Shown: positions 20,470 to 28,527 of the stretch, one piece after another
Numbering within the stretch: the stretch's first letter is position 1
Layout of the letters: every line of letters starts with the position of its first letter
Origin: Sperchopsis tessellata
Taxonomy: Eukaryota; Arthropoda; Insecta; Coleoptera; Hydrophilidae
Reading direction: 5' to 3'
DNA: 28,527 nt
Assembly (NCBI GenBank): GCA_033557685.1
Contig: JAWQRN010000546.1
Coordinates: 1-28,527 of the forward strand
Made by a program: the position numbers and the translations under genes
Notes under the pieces: generated by a model
Seen by the model: only the letters and a program-made list of their open reading frames with translations
The model's database searches: none
What the model was told of the DNA's origin: nothing

Positions 20470-21165
20470 CAATTATTACATTATTACACAAGAAGGGTGA
20501 CACTACATTACTAGAGAACTACAGACCTATTAGTTTTCCCACATTTACAAACTGCTTACCAGAATTGTCACTAACAAACTTGATGCTAAATTAAACTTTT
20601 ATCAACCGTATGAACGAGCCGGGTCTTGATCAGGCTATGAAACAAACGATCATCTTCAAGTAATAAAAAGTCTCATCGAAAATTTAATAGAATACAACAA
20701 ACCGTTAGCTTTCATCTTTGTGGACTATGAGAAGACATTTGTATTTCGGCCATGAAATTCGTATGTCCAGAGATAACCTGGCTCATTATTTTTCAGGGTA
20801 TTCGATCAATGTGTTCTGCCTGTTCTGACGTATGAAGCTGAAATACTCACACTCACAAAAAAGTCAATAAACAAAATTCGGACAACCCAAAGAGCAATGG
20901 AGAGAAGTATGTTGGGGCTTCATCTGAGTGAAAGAGTACCAAGCACAGAAATAAGACATATAATAGGAGTGGTGGATGCAATACTCTGAATTACCAGGTT
21001 TAAGTGAAACTGAGCCGGACATGTAGCCAGAATATGATATGGTAGATGGACAAAGCGTATGATAGAGTGGAGACCGAGATCCGATGCATATAGAGGTATC
21101 CATACGAACTTTAGAAACAAACAAGGCAGGCTTATGTCCTGCAGTGGAGTAGTATAAGCTGATGG
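20470..21165 (+). mobile_element. RTE-like LINE fragment with internal deletion
   Basis: Plus-strand blocks: LLHKKGDTTLLENYRPIS at about 20475-20535, HIYKLLTRIVTNKLDAKLNF at about 20540-20600 and NDHLQVIKSLIENLIEYNK at about 20645-20700. RT motif A, AFIFVDYEKTF, is at about 20710-20740. The sequence then jumps to the C-terminal FDQCVLPVLTYEAEILTL and AMERSMLGLHLSERV, then WAGHVAR-like AGHVARI and GRWTKRMIEWRPRSD near 21020-21090. The catalytic FADD segment between motif A and FDQCVLP is deleted. Similar in type to the fragment at 12525-13410, on the opposite strand. Confidence 0.8.
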
Positions 21166-21169
21166 CTGA

Positions 21170-22010
21170 ATTTTTGCGCAAATCCTGACTTTTTCAAATT
21201 ATTCTCTGATATAATAATTTATCTTTACACGCTTCTTAATTTCGAGATTGCATTACATTCAGGAAGCTCTCCAGAGTACAATAATTTCGCAAAGCTTCCC
21301 AACAACATATTAATATTTCCATTACCATAAATTTACTTTATAATTTAATTTCACACTGCACCAAAGTTGCGTTCAGTTTTTCTGTCAGAAGTCCAGGACC
21401 TGCATTTTAAACTTGAACTGCATCCAGCCGCACTCTGCTAAAATTAATGATGGAACAAATTCATAACCGGAATACACTGCGGATAATTCTAGAGCACTTC
21501 AGAAAATGCAGTCTGCAATTTTTGTTACAACTTTAGAGAAATTTCTACCTTAATTTTAAAGTCATTATAATAAGGTTTTTATCATGTTAAGAAGACTTTT
21601 GTAACTTTATAACGTACCTACGAATTATTTGTAATCTTGCCAAGTACGATATTTTATATTTGTTGGAAAAATAAAACATTAGTAAGATATGCGAAAAGAG
21701 TGCAGTGCTGTTAGTGATGCTAGAACAACATTTGTTGGAACTGAGTCAATTTTATTTAGATTTAAAATTCGTTATGTAGATATACCAATGATAGGGTTAA
21801 AATAATAGTGATAAAATGAGATTCATTAAAAACAAAAGCCACTCTTACTCTACCGCATATTCCTATCCCTTCATGTGTGGATTTATCTCTTGTGAATTTA
21901 TTTCCCAAATAATCAAATTTGTTTACTTGTTCGTATTGTCATCTTCAATTAAAATACAACTTGTTATCACCTGAGTGGTCGAATTCTCATTATCTTCACT
22001 GGATTGTTTT
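21170..22010. other. Region without a recognised gene
   Basis: AT-rich sequence with no coding similarity, tRNA-like boxes or repeats I can support. Confidence 0.45.
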
Positions 22011-22014
22011 GTAG

Positions 22015-22390
22015 TTCCTGTTCTTCTTCTTCCAGTGGCTCTACATTCCTAGTGGACCTTGGCCTCCTTTAACTTTAATCTCCAAACGAACCTATCCCAT
22101 CCGCCGTCTGCCAGTTTCCTATTCCAAGCAACTCATGGGCTTTTTCAATATGTTGTATTTCCACCGAGTTCTTGTCCGCTCTCTATCTTCCCTACAAGTT
22201 GTCCCTTTGCAAACTTTCTTGGTACTCTTTGTTCGTCCATCATCTACGTATCCTGCACATCGAAGTCTTTGGACTTTAACATATTTCAGTATGTTCATAT
22301 CTACATACAGTTGCCTTAGTTCGAAATTAAACCGGATTCGCCATCCGTCTTCCTCTATGACCGGTCCGAATATTTTCTTCAACTTCTACT
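22015..22390 (-). mobile_element. LINE 3'-end fragment
   Basis: The minus-strand frame reads KKIFGPVIEEDGWRIRFNFE, then LRQLYVDMN, QRLRCAGYVDDGRTKS and RWKYNILKKPMSCLE. After a stop comes RLEIKVKGGQGP. This follows the order of the LINE C-terminal region FGP…WRIR.N.EL..LY…RLRWAGHV.R..DGR…RW. The usual RLRWAGHV is RLRCAGYV here. Only the 3' end is present. Confidence 0.7.
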
Positions 22391-23640
22391 GTTTGTTATA
22401 TGCACAATACGCTCTCGAGTGAACCAAAATGTATATTTGTGAATCGGTTCAAAATGTTAATTCGAATAGATCGAATTGAACGTCTCCCTTAATTCGGACG
22501 TAAATTGTTGTAGGGAAGTGAACGTGTATTTCCAGCTTATTGCTGTTTTTAGAAGAAAAGTACAATAGTTCAATGACTACTTTTGTAGTTACCTTGTGAC
22601 TGCTCCTGACTGGTTCCGCCTCTGGACGCGATGAAATATAGGAATATAGGATATCGGATTATAGATTACGGAGGAAGTGAATAAGTGGTCAAAACGCGTA
22701 CACGAACCAAAGCACAAGAAACAATATGTATGTATACAAAACACTTTCACTTGCCCACGAGGGGTAGACAAACTGACGTGGAACCTCAATCGGCGTTATT
22801 ATGGTTTACTGTTGAGTTGCGAATAGAAATGGTGAATAATTTTATTCATCGTGAAAATACAATCGTTCAGATAGAGATTCAATGACGCTTCAGGATAGAC
22901 AGCTGATTTACGACTGATTGAATGGATGACAACACTCCGCCATATTGGAAGCTTCAAGAAGCCGTTAGGTTTAACAATCGCCTGACATAGGTGGTGATGA
23001 TGACGTTATGCAATGCCTATGTAATACTGAAAGTATCAATTAAGGGGTACTTTTCACCAGTAATGACTAAAAACCTATTTTTCAATAATGGCTTACATCA
23101 GGTTTGTTTCAATTCATAGTTTATAAAAGAAGCTTAGAGTGACGTCTCGGAAAAAAACATATGGATAGCAGAGAGAGATTCAAATAGAAGATATTCTGCA
23201 AATAAACTATTTAGAGAAATTTTTATGAACTAAAGATGTAAGGGTAATATCTTCATATCCGAGGAAGTAAAATATATAAGCTGGGATAAGTTGGCGTATG
23301 GATCCAAGAAAGTACACACAACTAGCCACTCGGTTAAAAATTAAGCGTTGTTTGCATACCTTTCTCTGGGACTACTCTAGATAGTCTACATATAAAGGTA
23401 TATAAACCACATCTCAAGAATACTTATCTAATCAACGATAAACTATTTAGATTCATACAATTTAGTTGTATGGAAATACAAAGTTTTACCTAAGATTAGA
23501 TTGGGGTATGACAAATGAGACATTTGTTTTAAGCTGCCTTGTTCAGGTGTACACAAAAGCTCTCTTTACCTTCCTATTTTCATATAAATAAACAATGTAA
23601 CAAACAATCAAGATCTGCTTTATAGAAAGGGGGGTTTGTG
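22391..23640. other. Region without a recognised gene
   Basis: The 66-codon frames at 22589-22885 overlap on opposite strands and match nothing I know. Remaining sequence is AT-rich and featureless to my reading. Confidence 0.4.
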
Positions 23641-23960
23641 CAGGTAGTTTAATCTGTTTTTGAAGACCAACCAGCTCCCGTCTTCCCACGGTTATTGGGT
23701 CAGTGGGGTCTCATTTTCTCTGCAAGACTGCACAGATTTCCACCAACTAGGGGGTTGTGTATTTTCTACCCTTAATAATTGATGGGTTCGGTGAAGGATA
23801 CGGAGGTGGTGTAGTGTGGAGACGCACCTCCAGAGGTGGGCGAGAGGGCGGCTATTGATCAGCTGAGAGGCTCCCCTCCCTCTTGGAGGCAGGTTAGTGC
23901 AGATAAGACATAGTTCAAATTGGAGTGTACGTTCCGTCAAAATCCTAGTCTCCATTTATG
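23640..23960. other. GC-richer block beside an (AT)n tract, origin unknown
   Basis: A sharp compositional change: purine/GC-rich text such as GGGCGAGAGGGCGGC and CTCCCCTCCCTCTTGGAGG, then abrupt return to AT-rich DNA. A minus-strand frame at 23692-23955 (87 codons, Pro/Arg/His-rich) has no recognisable domain. It resembles untranslated leader sequence of retroelements more than a protein gene, but this is a guess. Confidence 0.35.
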
Positions 23961-23987
23961 TTTATATTATATATCAACAATCAATAA

Positions 23988-23990
<3 letters not shown>

Positions 23991-24028
<38 letters not shown>
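23991..24028. repeat. (AT)n microsatellite
   Basis: About 19 AT units, followed by interrupted ATATATTTATATATAA directly up to the transposon end at 24048. Confidence 0.95.
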
Positions 24029-24035
<7 letters not shown>

Positions 24036-24047
24036 TTTATATATAAA

Positions 24048-24614
24048 GGCGGTCCAAATTGAGCGCCGGATTTAAATTGAAAATAAAACTACTTTATTAT
24101 TGATTTTATGATTGGTTTTTTATCGAGTACTAAAGTGCACATTCTTTGATTAAATATGCAAAAATTAATTCGGGCAAATCTCGCAAAATCTCGGATCAAT
24201 TTCATCGATAACACGTAGAATTCCGTTTTTGAGGTCAGCAGCTATTTGTGGATTGTTGGCATAGATCATGGATTTCAGATAACCCCACACAAAAAAAGTC
24301 TCACGGTGTTAAATCACAAGATCTTGCTGGCAAATTGATATTGGCATTCCGTGAAATGACGCGACCAGAAAATTGTTGGTGCAGTAAATCAACTGTTGCT
24401 CGAGTTGTATGGTATCTGGCGCCGCCTTGTTGGAGCTACCTTTGTTCAAAATCCATATCGTCCAGTTGGTGCCAAAAAACTTTGTTATCATGTAACGGTA
24501 ACAATCGCCTTGCACAGTTAACGCATTTCCAGCCATACTTTCAAATAAGTAAGGACCTTTCACGCCGCCTGCCCAAAATCCACACCATACAGTGACTCGA
24601 GATCTTTTCATCAA
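24048..24614 (-). pseudogene. Tc1/mariner-superfamily transposase fragment (C-terminal half)
   Basis: The minus strand reads VTVWCGFWAGGVKGPYLFES, then AGNALTVQGDCYRYMI, matching transposases that usually read VTVWCG…GPYFFE..AGNAVTVNG.RYR.MI. After a frameshift come LQQGGARYHTTRATVDLL, SGRVISRNANINLPARSCDL and a DFF…WGYLKSMIYANN-type tail. The usual catalytic Asp in QQDGA is Gly here. The region before VTVWCG is missing. The element ends at GGCGGTCCAAATTGAGCGCC, a likely terminal repeat, next to TA-rich sequence as expected for TA-targeting elements. Confidence 0.75.
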
Positions 24615-24854
24615 ACTATTTAATATATACGGAAAATAATATATAATATATAATACGAAAAATGGTTAAAAAAGTATGAAAACTAGCTTGGTTATCTAAA
24701 ACATCTCCGTTTTATCATGTGCCTTTTATCATATGTATTAATAGACGTGTTGTCTCGATTTTGCATCGACCCAAATAAATTGTAGAACCAGCAAGTTTGA
24801 TATACAGACAGCACAACATATTTTACTCGGAAAGAGGAACCAATTATCATCCTC

Positions 24855-24960
24855 CGTAGTTCTATAGTTAGTTGGTGGACTGTGGAGCTATGAGTTGTGG
24901 TCGAACCCGGCCGAGGATGTCGGTTTTTTAGGCAAAATAAAAATAGCTGTTTTTACTAAA
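24855..24960 (+). mobile_element. tRNA-derived SINE fragment
   Basis: A-box TAGTTAGTTGG at 24865-24875 and B-box GGTCGAACCCG at 24899-24909, at tRNA-like spacing. They are followed by GCCGAGGATGTCGG and an A-rich stretch (GGCAAAATAAAAATAG). It does not fold as a complete tRNA gene, so a SINE head is more likely. Its sequence differs from the SINE at 13613-13901. Confidence 0.5.
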
Positions 24961-25160
24961 TCAAAAATTTAGTCATCAAAATTACGATTGTGTTTACAAG
25001 TTTTTATTTAATTATAAAGATTCAATGGTCTGAATTTTGTAAAAGATAACTTCAATTTCTTCATATATGTATATGTAGTTGTCATGCCATTTTGGCATTA
25101 TATTTCATAACGGTTCCAACTGCGTCACTAAGATTCCATGGCAACGTATATAGTCAAAAT

Positions 25161-25335
25161 TTCCCGTTAACTAATTTTATCAAATTCTGTACGTGAACTT
25201 CCACGACCACAGTATATATCTTCAGGTCTTCCAGGAAATAATAATGCGTTGTTTTTTCTTTTTGCTGACGTTTCGTCCACCGTTGCAGAGTAGCTCTAAA
25301 AGAGCTAAGTATAGACTGACGTGTAACTCACAGAA
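25161..25335 (-). repeat. Hammerhead-like repeat, copy C, at the 3' side of the Penelope-like remnant
   Basis: Minus strand: AGAGCTACTCTGCAACGG, then TGGACGAAACGTCAGC (about 25290-25264), followed by the GGAAGACCTGAAGATATATA and CCACAGT-type block also seen near 6340. GGACGAAACGTC is the best-preserved core of the three copies. It lies downstream of, and in the same orientation as, the GIY-YIG remnant. Confidence 0.55.
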
Positions 25336-25469
25336 TTGCTAGTCATAGTATAATAAATGGAAACTCATAATTATCGACTTTACTTTACCATGCCACTCAA
25401 ATTTGATGATGTGTATTTCCAAGAGGAAACATATATTTCAATGGACTCTCTTATTATTCTAAGGAAATA

Positions 25470-25800
25470 ATTAGAAAATTAGGTGAGAATTTGAATGTCC
25501 TTGAAGAGAATAGCATGCCCTGATTCTACATTATGTTCTGCTAATGGAGATATAGCAAAATGTTTGAGATGGGTTTACCTTTCCTGCTCTCTACAGCGAG
25601 TGGAGATCATTATTTGTGTCCACTAAGTCATATGTATATGGAATTCTGTATACCCCAGCGGATTGCAGGGGAATCAAAGAAGGAATGATTTCGGTGATTT
25701 TGACCGAAGTTCGGCAAATAGTCTTGATAGAATAGTTGTAGAGTAACCATGCTATCTTCTCTGGACTAACGGGCATGGCAATCTGGCTACTGGATAACTG
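25470..25800 (-). pseudogene. Penelope-like element remnant, GIY-YIG endonuclease end
   Basis: The minus-strand frame reads SIKTICRTSVKITEIIPSLI then PLQSAGVYRIPY. In another frame come ISTRCREQER, LKHFAISPLAEHNVESGHAI and LFKDIQIL. This is the order seen in Penelope-like elements: NIKT.FR…K..…L…GVY.IPC.CG…, then the GIY-YIG helix I..R..EH and SA.AEH..E.GH.I.F. One frameshift and stops separate the halves, and the CxCGxxYIG segment is not readable. Known role: these elements join a reverse transcriptase to this endonuclease for target-primed insertion. The RT part is not visible upstream (25800-26080 is AT-rich). The hammerhead-like repeat follows at 25290-25264. Confidence 0.65.
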
Positions 25801-26383
25801 ACCCCCGGGACAATTAACCGCTAAGATAACCGATACAACTGTCCGCTGAGAAAACTTATCATAGAGTCAAATTTAAAACGTTTCTTGCTCTATACATATC
25901 GTATCTATATTTTTGTATATAGATCATCTATAACACATATATAAAATTAAGAATAAAAATAAGAATTAGAGAACTGATTTTGAAAAACTAGAAACTCGAT
26001 CAAGTTTGAGGTTACCTGCTATATAAAATAAATATAATCCCCCCGGACTGATTTTCAGTTTATCAGAAAAGTTTATACTCATTATATATAGATTTATTCC
26101 AATATTTATATATTTGTATATTTGCTACATATTTCTTATCATCTAATCTAGGCTGCCATAAGATCTTTAAATTTTAAACCTTGTATAGATGCTCTTATTT
26201 TTTACGTTTAGTTCAAGCCGATCAGTCAACACTTAAAATTGATATATCAATAGGAAATTATATTATATTTATTATTACTCATATGAAAATTATTAAATTT
26301 TTTTCTATGGGTAAATTCTGGTTTTGGACACATACATAATTAAATTACGCAAAATGATAGTAAGTTTATAAAAAATTACTTAC

Positions 26384-26456
26384 TCCTAGATCCCAATACT
26401 GATAACAGACTGTACATTCAGAAGAAATGAAATTATCCCACACGCTGTAGAAAAAC
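26384..26456 (-). CDS. Probable internal exon of an unidentified gene
   Basis: On the minus strand, acceptor GAAAATTTAG precedes 73 nt and a perfect donor, GGA|GTAAGT. One carry base plus exactly 24 codons reads FFYSVWDNFISSECTVCYQY then WDLG, a Cys/Trp/Tyr-rich segment that looks like conserved protein rather than chance. The phase would be 1 in and 0 out. I do not know the family, and no partner exon was found in the window; introns of several kb are common here. A repeat-derived segment is the main alternative. Confidence 0.4.
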
Positions 26457-26530
26457 CTAAATTTTCATAAAGAAAAATATTTTGTTAAAGATTGTTAATT
26501 TAGGATGAAGCTTAGCTATTACAGTAAAAG

Positions 26531-26574
26531 CACAAATTTAAAACTGCAAAATCACAAATTTAAAACTGCAAAAT
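26531..26574. repeat. Perfect 22-bp tandem duplication
   Basis: CACAAATTTAAAACTGCAAA plus AT occurs twice without change. Probably replication slippage. Confidence 0.8.
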
Positions 26575-27735
26575 TTCACCCCCATCAACCCTATTTACCC
26601 TTTTCTCCTAACTGAATGATTAATGGTTTTAATGGTTATATTAGCTGGATACAATAACCTATATAAGTTAGGTAATTGTTAATAATAACTTTTCAGATAA
26701 AATTAAACCCAGTATTGAGCTAATTTATTTTTACTGAGCAACAAATTGATTCAACGAACTCACATGACTCCACGGCCAGATTACCGGCTGCTAGTTGTCC
26801 CATTACATTTTGAGTTAAGTACTACTAGGTTTGCGTGTGCTGCAGTTTATACAGACAACATCGTATTATTATTAGTATAATCATTTTTATACCATACACA
26901 ATCATGAAATGTTTGGATTGGATGGCAACGACAATTATACAAACATGTTACATAATAGATGACGCAAAACCAAACCAATTGGTAGGTTCCCGACAAAAAC
27001 TAGAAGATATGTAGGCGTGTTCGTAATATTAGATATCGAGGGAATTTCAGTTATGTAAGGTAAACGGTCCTTATGTAATTTGAAATAATCTTGCTCGAAT
27101 GAAATTCATACTAAAGCTAAATGTTAATCGATTCTATTATGACCGAAGTAAAGTACTTACTTAGGAATACAAAAAGAATACCGGATCTTTTTATTTTTGC
27201 TTAACAACGCCTTCATAAGAATTAGGCAAGGTTTTAATATTTCAATTTTCTCGCTTAATACTATATATGTCAAAAGTAATCCATCAAAACTAATTTTCCG
27301 CTGCTGACTGATAAACAGAAGGTGGTGAAAAGGAATCCTAGCCTGACTGAATTTTTGTTGTTACTGTTACTAAGAGGTACCCACAGGTCACCTATTATTA
27401 TATGATCTATCCAATATGTCTGAGAACAGTTCATAGAAAAGGACAGCATGATGGATTGTTATAAATAATACGAATAATACGAATAATACGACAATAATAT
27501 ATAAGTGGTCCTTTTCTTGTATGGTTGATTTAATTAGTTTGCTCAGAAAATATGGTTGAACTATACTTCTGTTGCCAGGTAGGTAAGCAATAGTAATGCA
27601 GTTGTTTGAAGATTACACTTGGTCTAGATTAGGCTCGTTGAGTTTGAGCAGAATTAGTCAGAAACTAAAATATGTCGTAATTGAATCAACTAAATCTAAA
27701 AATCAACAATTTCAAGTTTTTGTTATAGACTAACT
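26575..27735. other. Region without a recognised gene
   Basis: AT-rich. Holds the short 9-bp tandem repeat at 27464. Weak splice-like signals (for example near 27150 minus and 27583 plus) are not backed by convincing coding sequence. Confidence 0.45.
27464..27490. repeat. Three copies of a 9-bp unit
   Basis: AATAATACG is repeated three times in tandem. Confidence 0.85.
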
Positions 27736-27739
27736 AATT

Positions 27740-28060
27740 TTACCCCAGTAGCAGTACAGCTACTCCAACCCTTGAATCTCGCGGAAATGCGAATCTTCTT
27801 AGCTTTGGCTGACGGCGCCGGGACGCTGTAGGAAATGTGGAAAAACCTTTATGGTGAGAGGGAGGTTGGATGGTGCTTCGACGCCGACACACCGGAGCCA
27901 GCTGTGCGGTTATACTGGCGTCACAGCGGCTCGCTTGACGCAAAAACATCAGCGCCCTTTCGCGACGCCAGGTCGTCGTGTTGTGGGAACGTTGTTGTTG
28001 ATTTGACTGTTGGGTGTTTGGTGCGTTGTGTCTGGTTGATGACAATTTCCCCTATAAGAA
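27740..28060 (+). promoter_or_regulatory. CpG/GC-rich block, probable promoter and 5' leader
   Basis: CG dinucleotides are dense (GACGGCGCCGGGACGC, CTTCGACGCCGACACACCGG, CTTTCGCGACGCC) against an AT-rich, CpG-poor background. It ends just before a short coding exon with a perfect donor. Long open frames on both strands here are a by-product of GC content. Best read as a promoter/first-exon leader; a GC-rich transposable-element fragment is the alternative. Confidence 0.45.
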
Positions 28061-28106
28061 ATTTTGGCTGCATATTTCGGACCTTCATTTTCATTGACAA
28101 TTCTCG

Positions 28107-28196
28107 ATGGCAGTGCATTTTCCTGCCGAGTGTATTATGGCGTGGGAAAATTATCGACCACGAGGTCGATTTCAAGTGACATCTGATAACTTGATG
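28107..28196 (+). CDS. Probable first coding exon of a gene running off the right edge
   Basis: ATG at 28107 is the first after an in-frame TGA at 28095. Thirty codons follow to a perfect donor, ATG|GTAAGT, in phase 0. The peptide starts MAVHFPAECIMAWENYRPRG and continues RFQVTSDNLM. GRFQVT fits the RFxV motif recognised by SPAK/OSR1-type kinases, found in WNK kinases and cation-chloride cotransporters among others. Such a short motif can arise by chance, so no gene name is given. Any next exon lies beyond the window or in the last 330 bases, where none is evident. Confidence 0.45.
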
Positions 28197-28504
28197 GTAA
28201 GTGTTTGTTTTGAAATTGATGTTTTCATAGCAAAATAACAGCTTTATGAAGTTTGTTGCTAGAACTATTGACACAATGTTTGGATGTTCAAGTTGACTGC
28301 GCATTCAATAGTTCTTATTAACATAAAAGTATCTATTACAATCGTACTACGATAAAAAATAAACTCTTCTTCAACAAAGTTCTGGCGCTGACTTTGTAAA
28401 TCAATTAATCATTTGTTACTGTAGGTACTTGTTAATGCTTATACAGGTACGTAATATTTAATGGATACATTTATTCTCACTCTGGACATATGAACTCACA
28501 TATG

Positions 28505-28527
28505 TATATATATATATATATATATAT
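28505..28527. repeat. (TA)n run at window end
   Basis: At least eleven TA units continue past the edge. Confidence 0.9.

Noticed and set aside
20864..21181. 105-codon minus-strand frame
   Set aside because: Shadow of the plus-strand RTE-like LINE C-terminal region.
22059..22422. Two plus-strand frames of 86 and 95 codons
   Set aside because: Shadows of the minus-strand LINE 3' fragment.
24865..24909. A true tRNA gene
   Set aside because: A and B boxes are present, but the arms do not pair into a full cloverleaf, so a SINE head is preferred.
27543..27583. Possible plus-strand exon between TTTGCTCAG and CCAG|GTAGGT
   Set aside because: About 30 nt, weak donor, no conserved content; not enough to support an exon.
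27740..28304. Overlapping long frames on both strands in the CpG-rich block
   Set aside because: Explained by local GC content. None has a recognisable domain, and the short 28107 exon has better splice evidence.
1..28527. CRISPR arrays, bacterial operons or a viral genome
   Set aside because: No regularly spaced repeats and no prokaryotic gene packing. The reverse transcriptase and transposase remnants all fit eukaryotic mobile elements.

Overview
The window is animal nuclear DNA, most likely from an insect. It is AT-rich and carries spliced genes with GT-AG introns, AATAAA signals, long AT and AC microsatellites, and many decayed transposable elements: Tc1/mariner, a Penelope-like element, several non-LTR retrotransposons, tRNA-derived SINEs and foldback/MITE-like elements. 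No operons, CRISPR arrays or prokaryotic signals are present. I cannot fix the species from sequence alone.

Two host genes can be rebuilt completely. A PDRG1-like prefoldin-family gene lies on + (exons 2212-2443 and 6552-6724, 134 aa). A TEFM gene (mitochondrial transcription elongation factor) lies on - in six exons between 15170 and 7286 (359 aa). The two converge tail to tail, with poly(A) signals at 6731 and 7247. A third, intronless + gene at 16594-17250 encodes a 218-aa protein I cannot assign. Three single exons with good splice sites suggest parts of further genes: 1019-1083 (-), 26384-26456 (-), and a probable first coding exon at 28107-28196 (+) inside a GC/CpG-rich promoter-like block at about 27740-28060.

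The rest is mostly mobile-element debris. The 4.1-kb PDRG1 intron holds a degenerate element coding on - for a protein with SDGASSQYKN and SHGKNACDG signatures. That element is interrupted by a 243-bp foldback insertion flanked by a 9-bp direct repeat. The TEFM introns hold a Jockey/CR1-like LINE (-), a second related LINE fragment (+), an RTE-like LINE fragment (-), a tRNA-SINE with a clear 9-bp target-site duplication, a small MITE and a microsatellite. TEFM exon 5 is bracketed by two inverted copies of a repeat carrying a hammerhead-like GAAAC core. A third copy of this repeat sits just downstream of, and in the same orientation as, a broken Penelope-like GIY-YIG coding remnant at about 25470-25800. 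From 17.3 to 26 kb there are a mariner pseudogene, LINE fragments, a Tc1/mariner-type fragment beside an (AT)n tract, a second tRNA-SINE and the Penelope-like remnant.

The genes do not form a visible pathway. PDRG1 (chaperone/prefoldin-like) and TEFM (mitochondrial transcription) are neighbours without an obvious functional link. The most unusual material is the Penelope-like/hammerhead repeat set and the intronic SHGK-type element.
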